Origin: Carya illinoinensis
Taxonomy: Eukaryota > Streptophyta > Magnoliopsida > Fagales > Juglandaceae
DNA length: 64,000 nt
Assembly (NCBI RefSeq): GCF_018687715.1
Contig: NC_056767.1
Coordinates: 3,038,001 to 3,102,000 of the forward strand
Direction of reading: 5' to 3'
A program made the translations under genes and the position numbers. The notes under the pieces are model-generated. The model did not search any database, was not told the origin of the DNA, and was given only the letters and a program-made list of their open reading frames with translations. Each line of letters opens with the position of its first letter. Within the stretch, counting starts at the first letter, position 1. Below are positions 33,722 to 45,373 of the stretch, piece after piece.

Positions 33722-35007
33722 GAGCCGTGAAGACGCCATTCAAGAAAAGAATGAGAAAAAGATGCGATCTGAGGAGGAGGAGAATGCCAAGAAGAGGGAG
33801 AAAAAGAGCAAGAAAAAGAACTAAGGTGAAAGCCAATGAAAAAGGACTCATTCTGAAGACTCTCCTCTCCCTTTGCCTTCCCAATAGAAACTTTCGATGC
33901 CTTTAGAGGGTGCCCATGCCCAAACACCCCTGCTGCTAGCTGAAACTGTGCCTTCAGCAGCATAACCTACAAGAGCTTTGGCGCCCTTGGAGAGCACCTA
34001 GATTCGTCCACTCTTGCAGCCAGCCACTGCTGCGTTCTCTGCACTGCGGTTAGAGGAGATTGCCACACCCTCAGGGGGTGAATAGGTCCAACCGTCCACC
34101 CCACTAGTTACTAACGCTCTCCTATCACCCCACGGGTCCCCTGCCTAGCCGCGTTCCACCGGTCTAAGGGACATTGAGGGTTTATCCAGCATGACCCTCT
34201 TTGGCGTGGCTACTTCCCTCTGAGTCATGCCCTCTGGCATCCGACCCTGCATTTGAGTTTCCAATTTTAGAGGGTCCAGTGAGGGAAGGTGAACTAGATG
34301 CTAAACTGGTGGCTGCCCTCAACCTAGACTCTATTGTGGGTGTGAAGGCTCACCCACCTCTCTCGACTGGAGCTGTTTGTAAAGAGATGGCCAGCACCTT
34401 TTTCTTAGATGGAGCGGATGAAGCTTCCCCACTCTCAGAGGGTGACCATGCCAATGTAGCAAAGTGCACACCCTCTCACCGTGAGGATGCATGCGATGAG
34501 ACTGGGACAAAGCAAACCACCCCAGAGACCCTCCCGGCCATTGTCTTTGAGGGAAGCACCCTTGTGCCAGTTGGCAGTAGTGAAGGGCTTTCTCATCCTC
34601 CCCTCCACACCTCATCTTTTGGGGGAGACATTGACTTTTTCTTTAAGAGAGTGGGGCAACTTTCTGCAAGAAAATGCCCACCTAATGGAGGCCGACCTGG
34701 CTTACACCACCTCCCTTCCACCTGCATGCCTCACAACTACTCTAGGACACTATTCAATAGTTCCCAACACTACCCATACGTTCTACACTCCTCAGCTATG
34801 CCATCTAATATTTGTGACACGCTATTCGGTGCATCAAGACTTCACTACATGGAGTACACTCCACATGAACTCGCTTCCATCCACACTATTGCATACACCA
34901 TCACAGTGCATGCCATACGGTGCATCACTACACAACATGGAGTGCTCACCACGTGTACTCCCTTCACAATACTACGCCACATCACTATTACGGCACACAC
35001 ATCATAG
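33718..35007 (+). pseudogene. continuation of the gypsy-type relic, charged and low-complexity part
   Basis: The first part is lysine/glutamate-rich. A long frame at 34,201-35,007 (268 codons) reads as an acidic, proline- and serine-rich linker (for example EFPILEGPVREGELDAKLVA) and then, past about 34,730, histidine- and threonine-rich low-complexity sequence from imperfect CACTACA/CACATGC repeats. No enzyme domain is seen. Confidence 0.45.
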
Positions 35008-35129
35008 CACAGTCCACAACACTTCACAGTTACACCCAACACTTCACTACATAACAAACTCCACAATTATCCATAGCATAGTCCACAAACCAACCAATTA
35101 GCATCTAATATAAGTAACGAGAGAGAGAG

Positions 35130-35594
35130 GGTTATATCATCATCGGGATTAACCCGTGTGTTGCCCATTACCCATCACAATTGATGATGTCAGAAGAGTC
35201 GTAAATGGCGGCTAAACCACGTACAGTGGCTACTTACCTTGTAAAGTAGTGGTTTGAGCTTAGGGAAGGGCTAAGGGTGGTCCTGGTAGGTTCATGGTAG
35301 TCTCATGGAAGCTGGGGTGACGAAGAACGGCGTAGTTGTGGGCTTCAAGGGGAATTCATAGGTCTCAAGGAATGAAAATGGAGGGAAAAGCTTAGCTGGT
35401 TGTTGGCTGGTCATGGAGGGCTTGAGAGAGGTGCGTTGGAGCTGTGGTGGCGAGGTGGAGGGCTTAGCTGGCACGGAGGAGCTCGGGGAGGAGTCGTGGT
35501 GGTTAGGGGAAGCTCGTGACGGCAGTTGGAGGCCATGGGTGGCAGAGCTTGGCCATGGGTCATGGAGGACCCATGCGTGAGACTCATTTTTGGG

Positions 35595-35634
<40 letters not shown>

Positions 35635-36540
35635 CGGACAGGGAGAGGAAGGCTAGGTTTGGTGGATGGAAGTGTCGCTGGTGACATGGTGGAGGCGCAG
35701 TGGCTTGAGGCTCTGCCACGTTGGCACTAGGAGCCTGTGGATAGAGGGGAGAAGCCTTGAGGAAGAGTTGCTCACGTGGGGGAAAGGGAGCTGTCGTGGG
35801 TGGTTCCAGTGGTGGCAGGGTGATCCCTAACGTGAAGGGGAGTCGCCAGTGGTGTCGGTGGCCAAGGGTGGTTGGGGATGGAACTGGATTGGTGGACATG
35901 AGGTTCGGTGGAGGGAAAGGTGAGTTGAAGGAAAGGGAGGTGAGAGAGAGAAAAAGGGAAAGTGATGGAAAAGGTTAAGGGTTTGAGTATTTAATCCAAA
36001 CCCTTCATCTTGGGGACTCCAAAATAATCTAACGGTAGGCTTTAAAAACTAATTTGAAAATGTGTAAATATTGATATAATTGAAAACATAGATAGGAGTT
36101 AAGATAAAATATTATTTAACTAAACTTTAGTTTATAAAATATAATCTTCATCATTAATTAAATGATGGAGTTTTGCTAATTATCTTTAAGAGAATAAAAC
36201 CATTTAATTCATTAGAGTTTTTAACATAATTTAAATCTCATTATATTTTTAAATAACTAAAATCATTTGATTAAAATGATTTTTCACAATTATAATATTT
36301 TTAGCGCTCTTAAAAAATATACTAAAAATATTATAATTGTCTTACTTAAAATCAGGCTTTGTCCAATAATACTGAAAATACCCCATATGAATATTTTCAA
36401 TACAATTAAAACATTCGAAAGCTTTAAAACATTGGGCTTGCTTTAGAAATTGCTTGATATCTTTGAAAACAAGCTATCGAGATTCGGCAAACAAAACGAA
36501 ACTCATTACCATAAGAGAGAGAAATGAGCGGGATATTACA
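35130..36540 (-). mobile_element. probable LTR or LTR fragment, minus strand
   Basis: On the minus strand the block starts TGTAATATCCCGCTCATT at 36,540, a usual start of plant Gypsy LTRs, directly after the gag relic. It contains AT-rich DNA, then a GC-rich stretch (35,280-35,990) whose minus strand reads proline- and serine-rich in several frames, as in the LTRs at 53-61 kb. The far end and target duplicate were not found, so the extent is approximate. A (GT)17 run lies at 35,599-35,633. Confidence 0.45.
35599..35633. repeat. (GT)17 microsatellite
   Basis: Uninterrupted GT run; threonine/histidine frames on the minus strand are artefacts of it. Confidence 0.95.
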
Positions 36541-37247
36541 ACTCACCTCTCATTTGAAGGCCCCATTTGCATCTCAACACATAAGGCCAATTGATAAGCC
36601 TCTTCAATGTTGATGAGTTTCATGATCAGCATTTCTTTGTGCAGCTCACTACATAAACCTGTGCGGTAATAAGCGAGAGTTTATTGCTCGTTTTCCACAA
36701 TCTTACTACTGACAGTCAGCTCATGGAAACGGTCTGTATACTGGTCTACAGTCAATGATCCTTGCCTCAGCCGTAGCATCTCTTCGAACATCATTTGTTC
36801 GTAGTCAATAGGCAAATATTTCTCCTTCAGTTGCTCCTTCATTTCCTCCCAATTAAACACTGGTGCATGCCGAGTATGATATAATTGTTCTTCCACACTA
36901 CCCCACCAAGCTCGTGCATACCCTTTTAATTTCATATGAACATAACGAACTTTTTTATCCTCAGACATAGCGAACCAATCAAAATAATCCTCAATTGCCG
37001 TTAACCAATCTTCAAAAGCATTGGGGTCCAAGTTTCCATAGAAATCTGGGACATCCACCTTCATCCTCTTAGTTAGTTCATCAAGAGGATGATGGTCAAC
37101 GTCATGCCCACCTTGTCTCCTAGAAAATTCACTGCCGTTACGCCCAAAGCGAGCTCCACAATTAATCTACTCCAGGACATATGCGAGTTGGGTGATTTGT
37201 TCTTGCAGATGGGGTAGGTCAGTGTTTGGGTTTTTGTTATTCGACAT
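36541..37247 (-). pseudogene. Gypsy gag relic (Retrotrans_gag type)
   Basis: Begins MSNNKNPNTDLPHLQEQI at 37,247. An in-frame TAG follows at about codon 27. Then come DVPDFYGNLDPNAFEDWL and FAMSEDKKVRYVHMKLKGYA, WGSVEEQ and LRQGSLTVDQYTDRFHEL, the classic Gypsy gag fold with the W-x-x-A/L and Y-x-x-x-F motifs. After a TAA near 36,690 the frame continues with LCSELHKEMLIMKLINIEEA, the end of the gag domain. No zinc knuckle or pol follows; the LTR-like block starts at 36,540. Two stops make it a pseudogene. Confidence 0.8.
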
Positions 37248-37311
37248 ATTGTAAGAATTACCATTGTAGGTTACAGGCATGAAACACTCATTCCTTGGGG
37301 AAGGAAACCTT

Positions 37312-37323
37312 GCTCTAATGCCA
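37312..37323 (-). other. putative primer-binding site of the gag element
   Basis: The minus strand reads TGGCATTAGAGC, close to the tRNA-Met primer site TGGTATCAGAGC, 65 bases upstream of the gag start. This places the element's 5' LTR at higher coordinates (37,326 onward), containing the GA run. Confidence 0.55.
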
Positions 37324-37363
37324 AATTTGGTACAAATCCTCTAGAGCCAACCTCACATCGACT

Positions 37364-37522
<159 letters not shown>

Positions 37523-37559
37523 CTCTCCAATTTCAAATTGATCAACCAAAAATGGCATC

Positions 37560-39315
37560 TGCCACTACCTTCCATTACCACGTCTTTAAAAGGATAACAT
37601 ATGATAATATAATTTAGGAATTAAACTAGTACAGAACTACCAACTTAGCAACAGAATTTCAAAAAAAATAGATTAGAATTTTAACAACTAGTTAAGTCTC
37701 CATCCTTCACGATGCAAGGAATAGTTCCGCATTGGTATCAGCCTCCAAATTTGCATCACCAACCCACCTGAAAAAACTAGACATATATCTGCACTCCCAA
37801 CACCATGGCATAACAATAGGGAAATGTGCTAGTATATTCAGACACCAAATATCAAGCAGCAACACCAACATGGCAAACTGAGGTCGATATAAAGAAGTTG
37901 GGAGAATAACAACAATACCAAAGCGTGGAGAAGAAATAACAAGAAGAAAAGACATGATTCTGCTCAAGTGTTATTTTGTCAACAATACGTAACTTACTGC
38001 CCACATGGTGAATGACATCCATGTTTTTGTCAATATGGTTTCAATAAATGAACTTCTGACTATTAAAAATCTGTAGTGTTGACATTTTTAACGAGATGAC
38101 CTAACTTAATTATACCTTATTTTCCTTCCCTGCTCTTAGACCACTATATAGGTTTAAAAGGCTACATGACATTAGGGTGCTAAGATCTACGGTCATTAAC
38201 AAATAATTAGTTAGCCACTTTTAAAAATTAGAAGGATACATATATACTCATTTTCTAATAAATTTCACAATACACTGATATCTGCTCTCTAAAAAAACTA
38301 TTTATGAAAGCTATCAACTTGAGATTTTTAATTTTAATTTGCTTGAAACAAAATAGTAGGGAAACAAGAAAAATATAGTTGCAGAGGACGCCATACGCTA
38401 ATTTGTCCATTGATAATTAAAGGTCTACCTAGTAGGAGCATATCTTAGGAGCCGTGGTGGTGGTGGTATGAAGCCTATGGAGTTTTTTGGCAGTTTCGGG
38501 GATGGAAGTGGAAGGCTTCTAGTGTTTCAAAGGGGTGCCTTTCATCGATTTGGATAGTGTGACTTTATACACCATTTTCTTCTACAACAGACAATTGACG
38601 TCAATAGTAGAGATACGGGTCAACTATTGCAAACCCATGCGAAGCTAGTGCTTTGAATGGCATAGGCCAGTTGGCTTGTACTGGACAATGCAATGCAGGG
38701 GATGCTTTGAATGGTAGAGGCCAAAGGTTGATGGTCAAGATTTAGTTGCCAATGGCTAAGTTAAGGGTAGAGATTCGCCTGGTAAAACTGGTTAGCTTAG
38801 GGCAGAGATTTGCACGGCTACTTTGGGATGGTTGTGTTTGAAAAAGGGAGGAAGAGAATGCTTCACATGGGGGGAGAAGATGGACCAGAAGGGGACAACT
38901 TCCCCCCTCCCCCCCCCCCCCCTCTTTTTTACAATAATACTAAAGTAGTGCTATAAACCACACTCTTATCATACTTATATTCTATTAAGTAAGATATTAT
39001 ACATTTGTCACTATTAGATAATAAAGAACCATGTAATAAACGATCATTTAATAGTAATAAATGTACCACATCTTATTTAATGGAATGAAAGTGAAATAGT
39101 AGTATTGGAGGGTCTTTTCATGAATAGTATATAAAATTTATAAGACATGACTTAGATGAAAGGTGTTTTATTGAGTGGGCATTTGGACAATTATCTCATC
39201 TCATGGATTAAAACCCTCTCATATGATTTCTATCATGATCTTTGTTTAGTTATACAAATAAGATGAAATAAAATTCTTTGACAATAACGTAGCTATTTAA
39301 CATATACTCAAATAA
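37560..39315. other. intergenic DNA with a C14 tract
   Basis: No gene recognised. An 86-codon minus-strand frame at 37,707-37,967 has no motif. The stretch 38,440-38,900 is GC-richer without a long frame. A C14 homopolymer lies at 38,909-38,922. Confidence 0.45.
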
Positions 39316-41714
39316 TCATGCATACGTTGAGGAAGGAAGGCGTGGAGTGAGATGGACTTCAAGTGGGGTGGCTTTCATATATGTAAGTCTGAATTCCTCA
39401 GTCATGTCAATTGGCTCATCTTCTGGTATTGTCGTAATGTTGACGGCATGCAAGAAGTTAGCAAGTGTGAGTTGCATAACTTGTAGTGCAAACGAGATTC
39501 TTGGACAAACTCTCCTGCCGTTACCAAATGGTATTAGCTCAAAATGTTGGCCCTTAAAGTCTATGTCTTTGTGGGTTGTACATAATCTTTCTGGGCATAA
39601 TTCGGCTGGATCTGACCACACTTGTGGATCTCTATGAATCTTTGATAGATTAACAAGAAAACGTGTGCCTGCTGGGATATGATAACTAGCCAAAGTGCAA
39701 TCTTCAAGGGACTCGCGTGGTGCAGAAAGTGGCTCGGCGGGATATAAATGCATTGTTTCTTTGATGATAGCTTGAAGATAGACTAGCTTTTTCACATCTA
39801 ATTCTATCAATAGCCTATCTCTACCAATCTAAACGTCTAATTCTTGCTAGGCTTTCTTTAGAGCCTCTAGGATATTAAGAAGCATAGAGAGCGCCCATGT
39901 CACTGTCACCGTCGTTGTATCTATACCCCCTAAGATGAGGGACTGCAAAAGTCCAAGCATGTATGTCTATGTTATTTATAATTTTACCATATTAAACTGA
40001 AATAGAACTCAGTGAAACTATTTCCCTGAAAAGATTAATTAAAAAAAAAAAAAAGAGCAATGCCTATAATAAGTACTTGCAATTTCCTCTCATTTATGTT
40101 GTTTGTTTTGTTTTGTTTTTTTCCTTAAAATTTTTGATGAGTGCTCACTTCAAGCCCGGGATTTTGTGTTTAAAAAAGATACATAAACTTTTTTTTCAAT
40201 ATCGAAATGATTTTTTTTGTTTTTTTTTTTTTTTTTTTTTTTTTGTGGAAGTGTATTACTAATATTAGATATAGTCTTAAGGTATGCAAGTTTCGTGCAT
40301 TAATTTTGAACAACAGTGGGGGCCACTTTAAAAAGTGAGTCTTTTTAATTTTGGACCTAGATTTATCTATTTTGTTTTCAAGAAAGTGCATGAAACTTTT
40401 ATATCCTAGAATTGTACAAAGCATTACCCTTTGATAGACCACTAGCATATATTTTTGGGTGGACTTTAGGATCAAGACAGATGTTTCCAACACCCTAGCG
40501 CAAGTTGGGAAATCTACCATTTTCTTTTTGCAAATAGGAACCAATAGATTCATTGAAAATTTGGAGAGGTTACCCTTTGCAGTTACCATAACAGAGAGTT
40601 GGATTCCTTTTGAAGATGTGAACAAATTTCCCAATTGTATGTTTAACTCCAGTGGATAATTAGAAGAAGAAAACAAAAAGATACTCGTGATTAGTTTGCT
40701 TCACAAATCAAGGATGATCTTTATATTCAATAAAAATAAAGCAAAGCAGTCTAATTAATACCCTAAAGAAGCTTAAATAGGGTTATCTAAAGCATACCTG
40801 ACAAGTAGCTTTGGTAATTGTATCAGCATAATAACTAGAAATCTCTTCACTGTCAATGACAATAGACAACGTCACATCCATAAAGTCTTCATGTCCCTTT
40901 TTTACCTCCCCAGAAATTCTTCTTTGCTAGTGTTCTTCTAGCCATCCTTCAAGCTCATGATCTAATGTTTTTGTAGTTTCCTTCATTGCCTTCTTGTACC
41001 CACCCAAGTCCAACCATCTTATATATGGAAGCACATCTGAAACTACAAATATCCTAGCCAACACAAGGAAATCTCTCATTGCCTTTTGACATTGATCATT
41101 TTATTCGTTCTCATCCTTGGTTGCAACCATCATAAACACAACGTTTAGGGTTACATAGCCAAACCATCTTCTCATCTCCACTAACGCGTTGTTGTTCTTG
41201 ACCAACAACTCATAGTTCTCTTTTATGGCCGTCTTTACCTCTTACTCTCGAATGTGTTTGAACATCTCGTACAGTGATTTGAGAGGACCTCAAAAGTGGT
41301 TATTCTTCGAACATGGCGCCAATATGAACCATATGGGGTGAAACCGAACATGGCATAGTTGTAACCCATGAGTTCCATCGCCAAAGCTTTTGGACGGTTG
41401 GAAAAGGCTTTATCATTGGTAGTGAAACACTCTTTAGCTATCTTTGAACTACTTACTACTATAGCTCTATGCATGCCCAAGTTGATATCGAAGATTGGTC
41501 CGTTCTTATCAGTCATGTCACCTTGGGTTATATGGGGTGGTTGCATCCCTCCTAATAGGTGGAGGTGGCCGATTACAGGCCATGCACAACCTGCTTTTGG
41601 TGGAAGTATCTTTTGAGGGGCAGTTTTTTGGATTTTCCATATCCCAAACAGAAATAAGAAGAAGAGAAATAGAACAAGTATGCTAGCCATAAAAGGAGTG
41701 AAGGACTGAACCAA
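39316..41714 (-). pseudogene. cytochrome P450 pseudogene, CYP82-like, two exons
   Basis: Exon 1 is 41,714-40,798 and exon 2 is 39,942-39,316, joined by an 855-bp intron with GT-AG borders in phase 0, the usual CYP82 layout. Exon 1 has a signal-anchor helix (ILVLFLFFLFLFGIW), WPVIGHLHLLGG, the CYP82-typical NDKAFSNRPKALAMELMGYN and YGSYWRHVRR. A single-base loss near 41,283 shifts the frame; the original frame then carries stops at 41,242-41,244, 41,101-41,103 and 40,927-40,929. Exon 2 has the I-helix GGIDTTT and two stops before DVKKLVYLQAIIKET. The ExxR motif reads ETMH, losing the arginine. The heme segment FGNGRRVCPRISFALQ keeps the cysteine ligand but has arginine for the usual glycine. 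The gene would have encoded an ER-bound monooxygenase of about 500 residues. It is dead. Confidence 0.92.
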
Positions 41715-41965
41715 TTAAAGAGTTTAGTTGTCTTGGTTGTCCATGGGGGTTTATAGAGATAAGAGCATACTTCTTTTTGAGTCCTTTGTGTAGTACAATG
41801 TCGACAAACAGTACCGTTTCCAAGAAGCAAAAATCCGATGAAGTTCCAGATCATGTTTGCTTGGTAGTCAATTGATGTCACAACACAACGACGAAACGGA
41901 AAGCCATCCTTGATCTGGATATTTTGCTTCACACGTTCGATCGTTATCCAAAATTGACTAAGCAT

Positions 41966-43437
41966 TAATTAGCAATAAAAAAAATTCAAAAAGAAAACTT
42001 TTCAGACTATTTAATTATATATTTTTCAAATTAAAGGTTTAGAATTTGTCACATCATGATCATTAATTATTCTGCAGACTTCATACTAACCACTTCATCG
42101 AATATATTTTCCGTATTGTAAAAATTAATTCAAAAATTACTATTGAATTTTAGGATTTCGACAATCGAGCAAGTTCTGATTTTTATCAAATACAGATCAA
42201 ATGCTAAAGCCACACGTGATTGTGTTTAAAAAATATAATAATTTTTGTGTTGATTTTATGTTTAGATATTGATTAAATAAAACATTTAAATGGCATATGT
42301 TTCAAATTTAAAGATATTTAATTTGATTTGAATAATATTTTTTTAAGAAAATAAAAATTTTAAAAATCCTTTTTGTTTCTGGACCTTTAACTGATGGGCT
42401 ACAGCCTGTGAGAAACGTTATATCATGCCAGATAGCAAGAAGAAAGAGGCAAATACATCTTTATATTTTAATTTGTATAATAATCATATCTGACTTTTTT
42501 TAATTCTAACCAATTCAACTATAGTTATAAAAGAATAATATTACGGATAGTCGTTAAATATATAAATATTTATTTAAAAAAATATAAAAGTATAATTTAT
42601 TATTAAAAGATTATTTTTTTATATAAATATTATATTTACTTTTAAAAAAAATTAATTAATTATAGGACAGTGACTGATATTTCATTTCATGTTGCGGAAA
42701 GCATCGGCCTTGACTAAGGAGATCAGGTCAGTGTCAATGCTTTAGTGGAAGTGGAAAAAAGGATGATGCTATCCAATAAATGAAGGAGAAGGTGATGCTC
42801 CGCTAGTCCGCTGGATATCGTAGTCGCGAAGTTCACGGGATGGTTCGGATACAACCAACACATCATCCAAACGAGTCAAAGTCTTAAGACACAAGTGGGG
42901 TGGGGTTCTTTGACGTTCCTTCCCTGGTGCAGATGTGAGATTCCTTGAGTTCTCCTTGATTTGACGTTTCGACGTTCCACCATTTGATGTGTTTTTTTAA
43001 TAAATTTACTATGCCGTTCTATCATTTTTTAAATTATTTTTTAAAATGTTTTAGTTAATTATTAAGTAATTTTTAATATTTTAATATATATTTTTATTTT
43101 TTAAAAATACTAAAAAATAAAAAAATATATTTGTATTAAGCAGCACGTCTAATAATCATTTCTAGGTGATAACCTAGCACTACTCTAATTTTTTTCTATA
43201 TGTGGCTGCAGGGCGACGCTATCAAATAATGGAACAGACATTAGAAATACTTGTCGCTTTGCATGCGTTGTTTTCATTGACAACAAATAACTGGCTTGTT
43301 GGGAAGTTCTCGTCCATATCCAAAATAATTATTGCTTTGTGTTTGTTCTTCTTGAGTCCTCTGTGTCTTTGGGAAATGATTACATGATTTCTTTCTTAAT
43401 TACATTTTGGGTCTATTTCTGGCTGGGTCTATTTCTT
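41966..43437. other. intergenic DNA upstream of the CYP82 pseudogene
   Basis: AT-rich, with a GC-richer island at 42,670-42,980 and no supported coding region. It separates the two CYP82 relics. Confidence 0.45.
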
Positions 43438-43439
43438 CG

Positions 43440-43566
43440 TTACATAGGCGATGCACCACCAGCTTCTGGTGGAAGTGTACTTTGACGAGCTGCTTAATTT
43501 GTGGGATCTCCTCCATATCCATGGTAGAAAGAAGACAGAGAGAAACAAGGTGAAGATGCTAGTCAT
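43440..43566 (-). pseudogene. N-terminal scrap of a second CYP82-like gene
   Basis: Starting at 43,566 the minus strand reads MTSIFTLFLSVFFLPWIWRR, a signal-anchor helix plus basic stop-transfer, then SHKLSSSSK. After a one-base frame change it reads TLPPEAGGA, matching the proline-rich hinge that precedes WPVIGHL in the neighbour. A stop follows at once. It is truncated after about 45 codons, so it is a tandem relic of the gene at 39.3-41.7 kb or of a sister. Confidence 0.75.
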
Positions 43567-43767
43567 AAAAGTTGCAATTAAAGGTTGAGTGAGGAATTAA
43601 AGAGCATATATAATTGCTTTAATTAATGGCTGCCGAAAGAGTGGTTTTGGGGAGAGTCACTTGCTCGATCAGTAGATCATGTATCAAAATCAAGTGACCT
43701 ATCTCCAAGTTGATCCTTTATCTTTTATTATTTATAAGCTAGCTATATCAGAAAGTCTTTATTAGTC

Positions 43768-43820
43768 ATGATAGTGGAGTTTTTTTTTTTTTTTTTTTTT
43801 TTCGGGAATGATAGTGGAGT
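43768..43820 (-). mobile_element. retroposition footprint: poly(T) between 12-bp direct repeats
   Basis: ATGATAGTGGAG occurs at 43,768-43,779 and again at 43,808-43,819, enclosing a run of 23 T and CGGGA. This is what an extremely truncated poly(A) retroposon inserted on the minus strand leaves: a target duplicate plus an A-tail and almost no body. Confidence 0.7.
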
Positions 43821-45064
43821 TTCATTTTCACCCTAGAGAAGTCTTTTTCGCCCTTGATCTCAATTGTGGGCAACTTGGTCTTGTTGAGACTAATGGTATT
43901 GTTCTAGCTCTATCACTTCTAGTACTTTGTATGCTGAGGAATAGAAGATTTTATGGTTTGTTTTATCATCTTTTCTACTTTTTTTTTTTTTTTTTTTAAG
44001 GATAAGTGAATTAAAGATTTCACTCATAATTCATAACTGATATTATATATATAAGTTGGCCTCATTGATGATCAAGCCCTCTATGATAAGATTTGAGAAT
44101 CTTAAATAGAAATTAGATAGACACATAATGTGGTTCTATAAATTCTAACGAGCATTTGATGTCGTTCAAAGACACCACACAAGAAATTAACAATAAAACT
44201 TATAGCATCCATGTCCTATAATTATCTTTCTCACTAGTGACTATCAAATTTGAATACAATTTTAGTCTAAACCTAAATTCTCATTCTTCAATTAGAATGG
44301 GGCATTTACTTAAGAATAGATGGTAGACAAATATTTGGATAATTGTTAGAATAAAACCATGTCAAATCTACTTTCAATATATTGATGTGTCAAAAGTTCA
44401 ATATATCATCATATTGAGTATGAGAAGTGACAATTTTCAAAAAGCAGAGACAAGAATACACGAGTGAGCAATTGACACCCATTCATCTTAAATCTCTCTC
44501 TGTGCATCTCTCTTTACAATCAACAATGAAGAATCCTCAGCTATATTTTTAGTGATGCTTTTTCCATCACTGTGATGTAACTGGTTGCCTTTAAGCAAAG
44601 ATAGAAAACCCCATCTTTAATATTGTAATTATTAGAATTTTGATCATTGTGGATATGCTACAGATTGTATGACACAGACAGTTTATTATAAATTCCAAAT
44701 CAATATTGCAACATCAAGTGCTTTTCATTAATGAAACAAAGATATCCATATTATGGCCACTCCAAAACTCTATCAATCCATATTACAATGTGCGGATAAA
44801 AAATAGATATTTGCTTACATTCTAGCTTATAGATTATATGAAAAAGGCTGGAGATAGTCGACCAGCGCAAATGATGCCTATGTGTAAAAGAAATGGAGTG
44901 TTTTGGGCTTGGATGAAACGGCGTGTTTTGGCTCTTATTCTCCATCCGTCTTCCCTATTCTCCCGAAACTCGTCTTTCCCATTCTCCTTCCCCATTCTAC
45001 ACCACCTCCTTCTCACCCCCATCTTTCTTCAAACTTGTTACCCCATGCGAATGATTCCCTCCCC
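43821..45064. other. intergenic DNA
   Basis: No gene found. A T18 run is at about 43,979. A GC-richer stretch begins near 44,930 and leads into the reading frame at 45,185. Confidence 0.4.
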
Positions 45065-45115
45065 TAGTTCCCTCGAAGACTAGCTCCTCCCATCAGAGGC
45101 AAGCCCCAACAATAG

Positions 45116-45373
45116 CAACCCAAACTCGAATCTAAAACCAAACCCCGATATAATACCAGCTCGAAATCTGCAGAAGTTCCCGGCATGCACGACGCCGTCG
45201 AGGTCCCCGGACCCACAGACATAATGGTCTTCGAGTTTGGGTCCATTTCCCCCATAGCAAACAAGGTCACTCTCACAGGTTACTACCCCATCTCTGATGA
45301 ACTTGAGCCCTACCGCTGAGAGATTCTTCCTGCTAGTGCTTCCGATGCACCCCAGTTTTGCGTGGTGTTCTAA
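45116..45373 (+). pseudogene. unassigned protein fragment with an internal TGA
   Basis: From 45,185 the frame reads MHDAVEVPGPTDIMVFEF, then VTLTGYYPISDELEPYR, a TGA at 45,317-45,319, and then EILPASASDAPQFCVVF before TAA at 45,371. It continues upstream in frame to 45,116. Codon use and the well-mixed hydrophobic pattern look like a once functional protein, and both sides of the TGA are in the same frame. It has no introns and stands alone, so a retrocopy fragment is possible. I do not recognise the family with certainty. Confidence 0.45.

Noticed and set aside
41573..41965. 130-codon minus-strand frame overlapping the CYP82 start
   Set aside because: Wrong frame for P450; the CYP82 frame in the same bases is unmistakable.
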